Numbered from the stretch's first letter, positions 52,676 to 64,000 are shown. The stretch: 64,000 bases of DNA from Hermodice carunculata (GCA_964020975.1 OZ026628.1:52814971-52878970); one strand, 5' to 3'. Notes: generated from the sequence alone by a model not told the origin. Numbers and translations: made by a program.

Positions 52676-54183
52676 GTGACACACTATTGTATTGAGGTGT
52701 TCCCTTTCTTCTCTGGCTGTCAGCTTCATAGCGTATCATGAATGATTTATTTTCATTTGCAACTAGATGTACCATTGGGGCCCAATAGAAGAGACAGGAG
52801 AGCAACAATCCAGTTCGTCAACAACCATGTGATTTTAAGTTTCGATTGCTTGTCAATATTTGTATTAGGCCATTAAAAAAAAGATAGGCTTCCGCAGCAT
52901 GAATACCAGCAGACCGGGGGGGTGGGGGGGGGTGGAGGTATCTTGTGATGTCAAGTTAATTTTATGTCTTGCCTGAGGGCAAACTCAAGATAGAGAATGA
53001 AAGGCTAGGAAAATATCAGCATGCTTTTTATAAAACTGCTGAAGGCCCCACTTGTTGCCTAAACGTTATTGTTTTTATGTCTGTCTGTCCAGAACCACAT
53101 TCTGGTGCTCAATACCTTATTGTACAGTCCGAACGTTTTATCTTCCATAAGTTAACCTGTCACTGTCTCACCTATACAAATATATTGCACTGATAGCATT
53201 TATGTCCCAATACAGTGAACCTGTTGCTTTGTTAATGTTTTCATTTTTATTCCCTATATTCAGATTTGTACTTTTGATTGGTGCTTCTGACATTTCATAC
53301 AATGTAAGTGCTCTCCTTTAATATGTATATATATATATACATATGTGTGTGTGTGTCTCTATCTAATTAATTAATTCCCTCTATCTCTCCCTCTCTCTTG
53401 CTTTGTCTCTTTCTTCATCTCTCTCTCTTTCTGTCTCACTGTTTTGTGTCTGTCTGTGTGTCTCTCCGAGGACAAATCAAAGCAGGTATCCAGAATTGCA
53501 CATACTACACCTGCCTTGCAACGTAGAACACATATTCGATTTTATTGATAAACTATAAGTAAAAGTAAACCATGGACAATAATCTGCAGAGACCCCACAC
53601 TTAACATTCAAATCTGTGTAGAGAAGATAAGGGGAAATGCTGTTTTAGAATTATTGACCCATAATAAAACTGAAATGTAGGTCATCCAACTTTCCTCATA
53701 AAGATAAAGTATAAAGTTTAGAAACCTTCATCCTTGCTTATAATTTGAATATGCATTATGCTTTTTGACAAAGCTGTCATCTTTGGAAACTTATGTAGAT
53801 GCATATCGAACTGTGTGGAAAAGAAAAAAAAAGACAAAAAAAGACAGAAAACAGAAAGGAAAAAATCTATGAGCTACCCTGAAAAATATGAGCTAGATGA
53901 AAACAGTTTTCAGTGAAAGCCCTCATACTGATATTATTTAAATAGACCTGAATCTCCATATACGGAGGGATTATATTTTACTTCCAACAAGTTTTCTGAC
54001 TTATTACATATTTTGGTATCATTATTGATTCATTTTTCCTTCATAATATCCGTATCATGATAACGATCACTGGTGCTTGAAGTCAGGGTCTGCTTCTTCA
54101 GCATGAAAATCGAATCTTCACACTCTATTAAAATTCGTTTGATAGTTTAGTTATTAAGACCTAAGATGTATATATTTACCATG
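52676..54183. other. No gene seen (downstream of peptide gene copy 1)
   Basis: Noncoding part of unit 1. The 74-codon plus-strand frame at 52,969-53,193 is shifted in unit 2 (around 60,960), so it is not kept. It holds poly-G (52,917-52,931), a short TA/GT tract (53,323-53,356) and CT-rich sequence (53,380-53,470). Confidence 0.7.
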
Positions 54184-54253
54184 AATAAAATGAATCAGGT
54201 GTAAAGCACAAACACACAAAGCAACTCAACACATACATTTTGCAGACTAGGAA

Positions 54254-54259
54254 TTTATT
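54254..54259 (-). terminator. Polyadenylation signal AATAAA, peptide gene copy 1
   Basis: AATAAA on the minus strand, 317 bases past the stop codon. It is followed within about 20-55 bases by GT-rich sequence (TGTGTTGAG, then TTTGTGTGTTTGTG, 54,200-54,235), the usual downstream element. Another AATAAA overlaps the stop codon (54,575-54,580) but lacks a GT-rich follow-up. Confidence 0.6.
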
Positions 54260-54575
54260 TTCTTCATACCACAGACGTGCCGAACATTTTAATTGCTTCA
54301 TATTCAAGACGAAAATAAGTAGGTTTTGTTCAATTGAAGAACAGTCAGGTAAAAACCAATTACTATGGATCATATCCCCTAAGTATTTAGGTAATTTCTG
54401 ACAACATGGGCACACTTGTCTGGTTGTAAGATCTTTCTTTCCCTTGAAGTCCTTTTTATGTCCTTGTTCGTTGTTTTTGTACCTGCAACTGAACTCCTTT
54501 CAGCTTGAAAAGTACATTAGCCTAGCTTGGTACTGTTTTTCACTATATCCTTGATATTGCATGACAGAACTCTCT

Positions 54576-54800
54576 TTATTCGGTTAACGCGTCTAATAAT
54601 TTGCCCCCAACCTTCTTGATCATATTCCAAATTTTTCCTGCTGCTTCAAGTTGCGCTGCATTCGGCATACCACGGGAATCTGGACTACCTTCCAAGAAAG
54701 CAGGCAGAAAACGACTACCACCTAATGCAGGCTTCATATTCTGTGTCAGGGCTAAAGTCACCAATCCCAACAGGACCAAGCACACAATCGATGGACGCAT
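54576..54800 (-). CDS. Secreted cysteine-free amphipathic peptide precursor, copy 1 (74 aa)
   Basis: The ATG at 54,800-54,798 is chosen because an acceptor (TTTTTATTGCAG) ends at 54,813, 12 bases upstream, and the codon has A at -3 (CCAACAATG). An in-frame TTG further up lies across that acceptor. Residues 1-20 (MRPSIVCLVLLGLVTLALTQ) form a signal peptide. Residues 21-47 are a Pro/Gly/Ser-rich pro-region with single Arg at 30 and 43 as possible cleavage points. Residues 48-74 (helix core GKIWNMIKKVGGKLLDALTE) make an amphipathic helix with Lys 56, 62, 63 and 67 opposite Ile/Trp/Val/Leu. The mature part has no Cys. The GK(I/V)W--IK pattern recalls scorpion non-disulfide peptides such as opistoporin and IsCT, probably by convergence. 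Likely role, by inference, is a membrane-active defence or venom peptide; a neuropeptide or other secreted peptide is possible. The family itself is not recognised. Confidence 0.8.
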   Translation of the reverse strand: MRPSIVCLVLLGLVTLALTQNMKPALGGSRFLPAFLEGSPDSRGMPNAAQLEAAGKIWNMIKKVGGKLLDALTE

Positions 54801-54812
54801 TGTTGGTTCTAA

Positions 54813-55808
54813 CTGCAATAAAAATCATTCAACTGGATTAGATTTCATTGCATATATGCAGATACATTTATGGACATTCATTTAAGGCTTGCAGTTGGAT
54901 AAGTCTTTGTTTTCTACATTTTGAATTTCCTGGAATATAAGGACGCCATGCATTGTGCATTTAAATAAGACGAATACAGGAAAATTAGATTAAATAAAAA
55001 TAGAAGATGCAGAAAAAAGGAGAAATTGGACCTCCCCATATGTGTTTTATAAACAACAAACATAATGGACAAGCTCTGTTCATTACGGGTCGTTCATAAC
55101 GGAATAGGTATGGGAAACAAAGAATATCTGGCATATATCTTCATTATGAAGAGGTAAAATTGACTGCTTTAGTTTTTAAGATGAAAATATGAAATGCTTT
55201 AATGTATTTTGCATAGTAAGAGACTAATCCCCATTCATGTGCAGCATTTATTAAGGTAACCTTCGTCTAACGCAGCTTTTTGAAGGTTTTTACACTTAGA
55301 TATACCATCTGGACTGTTATTTTCAGTTTAAAATGCCTAGTTTTGGGTCCTGCCATGGTAACCACAAAATGTGCTTGATACTAAATTATGTATTTTTATT
55401 TTAAAATGCTTGCAAATCTTGTATGGCAGATGGAAAATCTGTAAAGAGTACAATTTCCATATTGTTTTTAGAAGAGCTAAGAACATGTGCACAAGTATGT
55501 AACTTAGCATATTCTAGCCTTTCTTTCGGACTTTATTATCAAAGGATTTCTTTGCCCATTTTGTGGTTGTATAATAATGCAACTCTAATTCGGTAGCACC
55601 CTTTGCATACAGTATAATATATCGAATGTATCAAAATGTTTAACTTTACTGCAACGAATTGCTTTAAATGTAAGTATATTATCTGTGATCTTTTGAAATT
55701 AATATTTCAAAGTATCCAAAAGTTAAAATGTCTTAGTTTGGAACAAAAACCATCAAATATCCAAATGATAATATCTGACAAACAGGATCTAAGAGCAGGT
55801 GTACTTAC
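54813..55808 (-). other. Intron 1 of peptide gene copy 1
   Basis: GTAAGT donor starts at 55,808 and the TTGCAG acceptor ends at 54,813, 996 bases in all. It differs from copy 2 by about 5%, far more than exon 2 does. Confidence 0.7.
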
Positions 55809-55890
55809 TTGTTATCTGCGGCAAGGAACCTCTGTATACGCTAAAAAGACAGGTCTGAGTGTTGTTTCAGAACAATTGTCTAACAACAAT
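55809..55890 (-). other. Noncoding exon 1 (5' UTR) of peptide gene copy 1
   Basis: It runs from a likely start near 55,890 (CCATTGTT, initiator-like, 33 bases after the TATA box) to the donor at 55,808. There is no ATG in it. Copy 2 ends its exon in CAAG before GTAAGT; copy 1 lacks that last G, so its donor is CAA|GTAAGTAC, which should still be strong. Confidence 0.6.
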
Positions 55891-55916
55891 GGTCCTGTCC
55901 AGTCATGCTGCACAAC

Positions 55917-55923
55917 TTTTATA
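55917..55923 (-). promoter_or_regulatory. TATA box of peptide gene copy 1
   Basis: TATAAAAG on the minus strand, about 33 bases before an initiator-like CCATTGTT and about 115 bases before a strong splice donor. The same sequence is at 63,994-64,000 in copy 2, and a degenerate version is near 51,435. Confidence 0.7.
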
Positions 55924-56943
55924 GATCCACATCTAGTACGTGTAGTTATTCAAAACACATAGACTGCTGACATTCATATTGTCGTCTGAGATTAGGGAAA
56001 AGATGATGAAGATGTGTAGGTATTTCAGATCATTGTTCATACAAACTTTCTGAAGCAATTTATTCATGAGTCTTGTACATAGATAATACATAATTCATGA
56101 AATGCATGTCGTGTCTTCTGTACAATACCTCAATACAAATACCCATCTGGTGTAAGTATTGTTTTTCTAGAAGACAGAAATGAGGGAAATGAGATTTTTT
56201 GTGAAAGGTGGACCTATAAAAACACCTAAGACATACACTAAACCCAAAATCAGTTGCTATGATACTAGAGGCCAAAAAGAAGCTCATTTTCATTGACATG
56301 ATTTGTTACATTAATCGCGGTCAATGTTGCCAAATCCTATTTCGAAATCTGTGAATAATTAATGCTGTAAAACAACCACAATGCATCAACAGTGTCAGTA
56401 CATGACGATGATATACTTGGCCATAATTTTGATTCGCATAATGGCCTTTTTTCTTTATGAATAATTTCAAGGAAATTCAAAATTCTTAGGAACTTTGACA
56501 GCAGCCACCACTGCTCCCATGAGATTAAAGATTGGAGTTATTTGCTCTTGCAAAATCTTTATATAACTGACTATTACTGAAAAAATAATCGATGGTATAG
56601 CTATCGCAGGTAATTCAACCATACTTTTTCATTATGGTAATTAAGAATAGGATCTATTTATATTTGGAATAGGGAAATTAAGAATTCTTTCCATGTGTAT
56701 TGGGATCTATACCTGCAGGCCTCCCACTGCCCATAGTGATGGAGGAGAGATGCAGCAAAGGGTCAAGCGCATGCTTTATGTATGAGACCCATTACTCCTA
56801 GCTGGATAAAAGTAATGACATAATGAGTGTCATCAAGTGATCCCTATTTGATACCCAACAAGTAAGAAAATATACATGGCACACTATTTGGTTGTTGGTA
56901 TACCATTCATTTTGTCTGTCCTATCTACATTGTGTCCTCTAAA

Positions 56944-56979
<36 letters not shown>

Positions 56980-57080
56980 TATGGCATGCCATGGCGGTAG
57001 AATGGAAAAAAGGTGTTGAACAACAAAGCAACTTTTAACGACCAGGAGCTCTGATATTTCATTTGCTTTAATCATCATTA
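55924..57080. repeat. Older diverged paralog of the 51,430-52,470 region
   Basis: It aligns in the same orientation with 51,430-52,470 and with 59,390-60,430 at clearly lower identity than those two share. Shared phrases include GACCTATAA, GACATACAC, GCTATGATAC, AAGAAGCTCATTTTC, GTGATGGAGGAG and ATCCCTATTTGA. It forms the region upstream of the copy 1 promoter, so the ancestral repeat unit contained promoter plus upstream sequence. A (GT)n tract lies at 56,945-56,978. Confidence 0.75.
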
Positions 57081-57500
57081 CACGTAATGGTCCATTATCA
57101 AATGGATTGGCTACCGAGAAAAGAACACTGATAGTTTTCGTATAACAAACACCCTACATTGGTTTTGCCATGTGAGTTTGTTTTACTTCCTTCTTAACAT
57201 GTCCTTAATTTTAAAAATTTGGTGGCCTGTGGGTTATATCCATTAAGAATGAACCTTTTTTCAAATCGATTGATGAAGTTCAATGGCCACTTTAATTTCC
57301 TTGGAGGTAGATTGTATTAGCTGTGACATTAGTCAAAGTCATAACTTGATAAGGTAAGGTTGGCGTCGCTCCTCTTAAGCATTTGTCCATATTACAGAAT
57401 GTAGAGGAAAAATTAGGTTGTAATATTGTTCCTATGATGAGATTGTATTCTGTTCAGTACAAATACGTAACTGATTATTGTTTGTGTTGAAAGCGAATGT
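57081..57500. other. Intergenic, no gene seen
   Basis: No feature recognised. Confidence 0.6.
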
Positions 57501-58591
<1,091 letters not shown>

Positions 58592-58714
58592 TGGAGATAA
58601 TTCGTTATGTTCATAAACAAATCCGAATGTACACTTGCTGGGAAATATAAAGTTTAGACGATCCCAAAAAGGAATTGTAACGTATCAAGCACATACTTTG
58701 AGAAAAGTTGTGTC

Positions 58715-58918
58715 TTCTACATAAAGTGATATAAAGATGTACCACACCTGTAAGACTACCCAAGATACTAAAACTATGCTGTTACAAGGGGAATGACCTT
58801 AACGCGAGTATGTTATTTCTACATAAAGTGATATAAAGATGTACCACACCTGTAAGACTACCCAAGATACTAAAACTATGCTGTTACTAGGGGAATGAGC
58901 TTAACGCGAGTATGTTAT
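58715..58918. repeat. 102-base tandem duplication inside unit 2
   Basis: Bases 58,715-58,816 and 58,817-58,918 are nearly identical (TTCTACATAAAGTGATATAA onward; a few substitutions, such as GACCTT against GAGCTT). Unit 1 has one copy at 50,768-50,872, so this arose after the unit duplicated. Confidence 0.9.
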
Positions 58919-59229
58919 CATACTATATTTGATTTAAGCCAAAATGAGATTATCTATCGATGTAGTAAAATTTGTATAACTAGTCACATTATGTTCACTC
59001 GCATACGTTTGGACACTTGCTTGGCACACACCAATCTGCTTCATCAAAAGTCACAGGGCCCAGTGTCCAAATTGAATTAGAAACTGAAATTGTGTATATG
59101 TATATATATGCGTAAAATTAACCGTGTTCCAACATGTAAAGAAACATTAGCTACAAAGACATAAAAAAATGATATTTTTAAGATGTATGAATATTATTTT
59201 TAGCTATGAAACAGTATTGGTTCTTGTCG

Positions 59230-59400
59230 TCAGAGAAAGGAGTCTGTGTATGTATTGCCACGTTTTTGCACCAAAATAGCACAATCATTTTTATGTGCGT
59301 AAACAATGAAGAGAACATCAGCTTAATAAGTGTCAATGACACATAACTTTGCAATAAGAATGGACCTTATTTTTGGAATCAAAAATAGTCTTGTTAAGTT
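59230..59400 (-). promoter_or_regulatory. Unit 2 copy of the decayed promoter-like stretch
   Basis: Counterpart of 51,230-51,430, with TGTAAAA-like sequence now TGCAAAA at the TATA position (plus strand GAAGTTTTGCAGACCCATAT near 59,410). It supports decay before the unit duplication. Confidence 0.35.
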
Positions 59401-59771
59401 ATCCTGCAGAAGTTTTGCAGACCCATATGCAGTACATCTGATAATGCTAAACGTTTAGACAGTTCACATCTGTGTTTTGGTCTGATAAAGGGTAAAAGAT
59501 CATGTTTTCGTCTATACAAACTCTCAGAAATAATTCATTTATCAGTACTTTTTTTAGGTAATATATAATATATATACGTTTTGTTTTCTGCATGGTGCCT
59601 CATTACACTATCCATCTGGATCTTTTTTACTGCTGTATTTCTGATTGGCATATTGTAAATGAGGGATTTTTTTTCTTTTTTAATTTTTTTCGTGTTTTTC
59701 TTGTTCTTTTTCTTTATTATTGGTTTTATTTTTCACAGTTTTGTGTATGAGGAAGGGATTTAGGGGGTTGG

Positions 59772-59809
<38 letters not shown>

Positions 59810-59832
59810 TCCCCCTCTCTCTCTCGCTATCT
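59772..59832. repeat. (CT)n microsatellite
   Basis: Partner of 51,799-51,865. Confidence 0.95.
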
Positions 59833-60449
59833 CTTGTGCAGGAAGAATGGATGAGAAAAGACCTATAAGAGCACTGAAGACATACACCAGATGCATGTGA
59901 AAATGCTATGATACCAGAGCCTATTAAGAAGCTCATTTTCGTTGAAACGCTTTGTTTCATTTATGCCAGTCAAGTTTGCCGAATTCAATTTCTATACCCT
60001 TGAATTTTAATGCCTTTGTCCTTAAACAAGCATAATGAAACAGCAGCATCATCAATATGACATCAATCTGTTATGGCAAACTCTTGAAATATGCACATCC
60101 TGACTTTGTAGGTTTCCCAGTGAATTAATTATAATATTCCAATGAGGTTATTGAAAATAGGGTATATTTACACTTGAAACTGGGAAATAAATGATTCTTT
60201 TCGTGTGAATCTCTGCCTGCTGCCCTATCACATACACAATGATGGAGGAGTGATGCGGGGAGGTATAGAGTGCAGGCTATATCTTCTCAGACCCGTTACC
60301 CCTAGGTAGAAAAGGGGACAACATTAGAAGTGTCATCAAGGTATCCCTATTTGAGTCGTTACAAGGAAGAAAAGTTGAATGACACACAATTTGATTGCTG
60401 GTATACCATATACTATATCTGCTCTGTCTACCGTAAAACTTCCATTGGA

Positions 60450-60655
60450 TGGTCTGTTTTTTGTATTTTTTTTCTTTTTTGTAATTGATATTTGTTTGTT
60501 TTTTTTGCTTTTGTTTGTTTTTTTTTTGTTTTTGTTTTTTTTGTTTTTGTTTTTTGGTGTTTTTTTATTTTCCGTGTGCTTGCACATAAGTGTGTGTTTT
60601 CTGTTATTTTTTCTTTTGTGTTTGTGTTTGTGGTTTTTGTTTTTGTTTTTATGTG
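60450..60655. repeat. T-rich GTTTTT low-complexity tract
   Basis: Partner of 52,497-52,675. Lys/Asn- and Phe/Leu-rich frames here are artefacts. Confidence 0.9.
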
Positions 60656-61351
60656 ACAAACTATTGTATTGAGGTGTACCCTTTCTTTTGCTGTACTGTC
60701 AGCTTCATAGTGTATCATGAATGATTTATTTTCGTTTGCAACCAAATGTACCATTGGAACCCAATAGAAGAGACAGGAGAGCAACAATCCAGTTCGTCAA
60801 CAACCATGTGATTTTATGTTTCGATTGCTTATCAATATTTATATTAGTCCATTACGAAAAAGAAAGGCTTTCGCAACGTGAATACCAGCAGACCTGGGGG
60901 GGGGGGGGGGGGACAGTCGGAGGTATCATGTGATGTCGAGTTATTTTTATGTCTTGCCTGAGGGAAACTCAAGATAGAGAATGAAAGGCTAGGAAAATAT
61001 CAGCATGCTTTTTGAAAAACTGCTGATGGCCCCACTTAATGCCTAAACGATATTGTTTTTTGTGTCTGTCTGTCCAGAATCCCATTCTGGTGGTCAATAC
61101 CCTGTTATACAGTCCGAACGTTTTATCTTCCATAAGCTAACATGTCACTGTCTTACCTATACAAATATATTGCACTGATAGCATTTATGTCCCAATACAG
61201 TGAACATGTTGCTTTGTTAATGTTTTCATTTTTATTCCCTATATTCAGATTTTTCCTTAAGCATTTTAATTGGCGCTTCTGACATTTCATACAAGGTAAG
61301 TGCCCTCCTTTAATATATATACATATATGTGTGTATATATATATATATATG

Positions 61352-61388
<37 letters not shown>

Positions 61389-61461
61389 CAGTATATTTTT
61401 TTAAACATGACATGAAATTAATTCCCTCTATCTCTCCCTCTGTCTTTCTTTATCTCTTTCT

Positions 61462-61504
<43 letters not shown>

Positions 61505-62236
61505 ACTGTTTGTGTGTCTGTCTGTGTGTCTCTCGGAGGACAAATCAAAGCAGGTATCTGGAATTGCACCTGCTACACCTGCTCTGCAACGTAGAATACA
61601 TATTCGATTTTATTGATAAACCATAAGTAAACGTAAACCATGGACAATAATCTGCAGAGACCCCACACTAAACGTTCAAATCTGTGTAGAGAAGATAAGA
61701 AAATGCTGTTTTAGAATTATTGACCCATAATAAAACTGAAATGTAGGTCATCCAACTTTCCTCATAAAGATAAAGTATAAATTTTAGAAACCTTCATCCT
61801 TGCTCATATTTTGAATATGCATTATGCTTTTTGACAAAGCTGTTATCCTTGGAAAATTAAGTAGATGCATATCGAACTGTGTGGAAAAGAATAAAAAAGA
61901 AAAAAAAAAAGGAAAAAATCAATGAGCTACCATGAAAAATATGAGCTAGATGATACGAGTTATCAGTGAAAGCCCTCATAATGATATTCTTTAAACACAC
62001 CTGAATCTGCATATACGGAGGGATTATATTCTGCTTCCAACAAGTTTTCTGACTTACTACATATTTTGGTATCATTATTAATTCATTTTTCCTTCAAAAT
62101 GTCCATATCATGACAACGATCACTGGTGCTTGAAGTCAGGGTCTGCTTCTTCAGCATGAAAATCGAATATTCACAATTTATTAAAATTCGTTTGATATTT
62201 TAGTTATTAACACCTTAGATGTATATTGTTACCGTT
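60656..62236. other. No gene seen (downstream of peptide gene copy 2)
   Basis: Noncoding part of unit 2 with a 17-base poly-G run (60,896-60,912), TA/GT repeats (61,312-61,388) and a CT run (61,460-61,499). These are longer than or different from their unit 1 partners. Confidence 0.7.
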
Positions 62237-62306
62237 AATAAAATGAATCAGGTGTAAAGCACAAACACACAAAGCAACTCAACACATACATTTTGCAGAC
62301 TGGGAA

Positions 62307-62312
62307 TTTATT
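62307..62312 (-). terminator. Polyadenylation signal AATAAA, peptide gene copy 2
   Basis: Same position relative to the stop codon as in copy 1, with the same GT-rich sequence downstream. The base just outside the hexamer region at 62,302 is one of only two differences across the conserved exon. Confidence 0.6.
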
Positions 62313-62628
62313 TTCTTCATACCACAGACGTGCCGAACATTTTAATTGCTTCATATTCAAGACGAAAATAAGTAGGTTTTGTTCAATTGAAGAACAGTCA
62401 GGTAAAAACCAATTACTATGGATCATATCCCCTAAGTATTTAGGTAATTTCTGACAACATGGGCACACTTGTCTGGTTGTAAGATCTTTCTTTCCCTTGA
62501 AGTCCTTTTTATGTCCTTGTTCGTTGTTTTTGTACCTGCAACTGAACTCCTTTCAGCTTGAAAAGTACATTAGCCTAGCTTGGTACTGTTTTTCACTATA
62601 TCCTTGATATTGCATGACAGAACTCTCT

Positions 62629-62853
62629 TTATTCGGTTAACGCGTCTAATAATTTGCCCCCAACCTTCTTGATCATATTCCAAATTTTTCCTGCTGCTTC
62701 AAGTTGCGCTGCATTCGGCATACCACGGGAATCTGGACTACCTTCCAGGAAAGCAGGCAGAAAACGACTACCACCTAATGCAGGCTTCATATTCTGTGTC
62801 AGGGCTAAAGTCACCAATCCCAACAGGACCAAGCACACAATCGATGGACGCAT
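62629..62853 (-). CDS. Secreted cysteine-free amphipathic peptide precursor, copy 2 (74 aa)
   Basis: The protein is identical to copy 1 (54,576-54,800). The only change in the reading frame is a silent one at 62,748 (Leu-36, CTG against TTG). The start ATG at 62,853-62,851 lies 12 bases after the acceptor ending at 62,866. Domain layout: signal peptide 1-20, pro-region 21-47, amphipathic helix 48-74 with Trp-58 and four Lys. With copy 1 it forms a two-gene tandem cluster on the minus strand, each gene with its own TATA box. The complete gene, up to its TATA box, lies within the window. Function is inferred from structure only. Confidence 0.8.
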   Translation of the reverse strand: MRPSIVCLVLLGLVTLALTQNMKPALGGSRFLPAFLEGSPDSRGMPNAAQLEAAGKIWNMIKKVGGKLLDALTE

Positions 62854-62865
62854 TGTTGGTTCTAA

Positions 62866-63884
62866 CTGCAATAAAAATCATTCAAGTGGATCGGATTTCA
62901 TTGCATATATGGAGATACATTTATGGACAACATTTTCAAAATAATGTTATTCATTTAAGGCTTGCAGTTGGATAATTCTTTGTTTTTTAAATTTTGAATT
63001 TCCTGGAATATAAGGACGCCATGCATTGTGCATTTAAATAAGACAAATACAGGAAAATTAGATTAAATAAAAATAGAAGATGCAGAAAAAAGAAGGAGAA
63101 ATTGGACCTCCCCACATGTGTTTTATGAACAAGAAACATAATGGACAAGCTCAGTTTATTACGGGTCATTCATAACGGAATAGGTATGGGAAACAAAGAA
63201 TATCTGGCATATATCTTCATTATGAAGAGGTAAAATTGTCTGCTTTAGTTTTTAAGATGAAAATATCGAATGCTTTAATGTATTTTGCATAGTAAGAGAC
63301 TAAACCCCATTCATGTGCAGCATTTATTAAGGTAACCTTCGTCTAACGCAGCTTTTTCAAGGTTTATACACATAGATATACCATCTGTACTGTTATTTTC
63401 AGTTTAAAATACTGAGGTTTGGGTCCTGCCATGGTAACCACAAAATGTGCTTATACTAAATTATGTATATTCATTTTAAAATGATTGCAAATCTTGTATG
63501 GCAGATGGAAAACCCGTAAAGAGTACAATTTCCATAATTTTTTCGAGAAGAGCTAAGAACATGTGCACAATTATGTTATTTAGCATATTCTAGTTTTTCT
63601 TTCCGACTTTATTCGGATGGATTTGTTTGCCCATTTTGTGGTTGTATAAAAATGCAACTCTAATTCGGTAGCACCCTTTGAATACAGTATAATATATCGA
63701 ATGTATCAAAATGTTTAACTTTACTGCAATGAATTGCTTCAAATGTAAGTATATTTTCTGTGATTTTTGGAAATTAAATATTTCAAAGTATCCAACAGTT
63801 AAAATGTCTTAGTTTAGAACAAAAACCATCCAATATCCAAATGACAAAATCTGACAAACAGGATCTAAGAGTAGGTGTACTTAC
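62866..63884 (-). other. Intron 1 of peptide gene copy 2
   Basis: Donor GTAAGT starts at 63,884 and acceptor TTGCAG ends at 62,866, 1,019 bases in all. It is longer than in copy 1, mainly through an insertion of about 20 bases near 62,930-62,950. Confidence 0.7.
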
Positions 63885-63967
63885 CTTGTTATCTGCGGCA
63901 AGGAACCTCTGTATACGCTAAAAAGACAGGTCTCAGTGTTGTTTCAGAACAATTGCCTAACAACAAT
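63885..63967 (-). other. Noncoding exon 1 (5' UTR) of peptide gene copy 2
   Basis: It ends in AACAAG before GTAAGTAC, a near-consensus donor. It differs from copy 1 by two substitutions and one missing base. The start is inferred from the TATA spacing. Confidence 0.6.
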
Positions 63968-63993
63968 GGTCCTGTCCAGTCATGCTGCACAAC

Positions 63994-64000
63994 TTTTATA
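63994..64000 (-). promoter_or_regulatory. TATA box of peptide gene copy 2, at the window edge
   Basis: TATAAAA on the minus strand followed by the same GTTGTGCAGCATGACTGG as copy 1. The upstream sequence is cut off by the window end. Confidence 0.7.

Larger units (their letters stand above)
50648..55923. repeat. Tandem duplication unit 1 (holds peptide gene copy 1)
   Basis: Matches 58,592-64,000 in direct orientation, offset about 7.9-8.1 kb because of indels. A compared stretch (53,525-53,770 with 61,590-61,830) shows about 4% substitutions plus one small gap. The left boundary is sharp at GAGATAATTCG (50,648 / 58,592). The right limit of unit 2 lies outside the window. The duplication is much younger than P/Q. 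Confidence 0.92.
58592..64000. repeat. Tandem duplication unit 2 (holds peptide gene copy 2)
   Basis: Partner of 50,648-55,923; the window ends exactly at the TATA box of the second gene, so the unit continues beyond. It differs from unit 1 by microsatellite lengths, a 102-base local duplication at 58,715-58,918, and roughly 4-5% substitutions outside the conserved exon. Confidence 0.92.

Noticed and set aside
52969-53193. 74-codon plus frame in unit 1 (MPEGKLKIENERLG...)
   Set aside because: Unit 2 has a one-base loss early in the frame that breaks it; the region drifts like noncoding DNA.
54176-54415. 79-codon minus-strand frame (MCPCCQKLPKYLGD...) conserved in both units
   Set aside because: It lies in the 3' UTR of the peptide gene, runs past the AATAAA, and shares the high conservation of the whole exon. 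Its end differs between copies and one of the few changes is amino-acid altering (Leu/Pro).
54601-54885. 94-codon plus-strand frame opposite the peptide gene (and 62,654-62,944)
   Set aside because: Antisense shadow of the real coding exon; it has no splice or promoter context of its own.

Overview
The window looks like nuclear DNA of a marine invertebrate animal. It is AT-rich and almost gene-free. It is full of long (TA)n, (CA)n, (CATA)n and (GA)n microsatellites. It carries decayed LINEs of the CR1/L2/Jockey group whose ORF2 starts with an NPGP-type motif, a tRNA-derived SINE, and a fossil of a Polinton-type packaging ATPase. A mollusc or another lophotrochozoan would fit best, but nothing in the sequence proves the phylum. 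No tRNA gene, rRNA, CRISPR array or bacterial-style operon was seen.

Layout. Bases 1-19,650 (segment P) and about 31,985-50,420 (segment Q) are two direct, strongly diverged copies of one ancestral region. Colinear matches can be followed by eye at 1-2,718 / 31,985-37,230, 12,296-14,030 / 37,235-40,790 and 16,975-19,640 / 47,515-50,420. P was later invaded by two head-to-tail LINEs (2,730-12,290); the matching empty site is readable in Q at about 37,230. Between P and Q lie a Polinton ATPase fossil (21,371-21,925), a LINE reverse-transcriptase fossil (24,120-25,770), a doubtful secreted-protein ORF (26,630-26,974, minus) and quiet DNA. Q carries its own insertions: an unclassified block at 34,930-36,840 and a third LINE relic broken by a SINE (42,044-43,800).

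The main biology is at 50,648-64,000. A roughly 8-kb younger tandem duplication carries two copies of one small secreted-peptide gene on the minus strand. Each copy has a TATAAAA box, a noncoding first exon, a clear GTAAGT donor, an intron of about 1 kb, an acceptor 12 bases before the ATG, a 74-codon reading frame, and an AATAAA followed by GT-rich sequence. The precursor has a signal peptide, a short pro-region with possible single-Arg cleavage sites, and a cysteine-free C-terminal amphipathic helix of the kind found in membrane-active host-defence or venom peptides. The two proteins are identical. The second exon, including its 3' UTR, differs at only 2 of 649 bases, while surrounding sequence differs at about 4-10%, which suggests recent gene conversion or unusually strict constraint. 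An older diverged copy of the promoter-upstream region (55,924-57,080) and two decayed promoter-like stretches (51,230-51,430 and 59,230-59,400) suggest the cluster was once larger.
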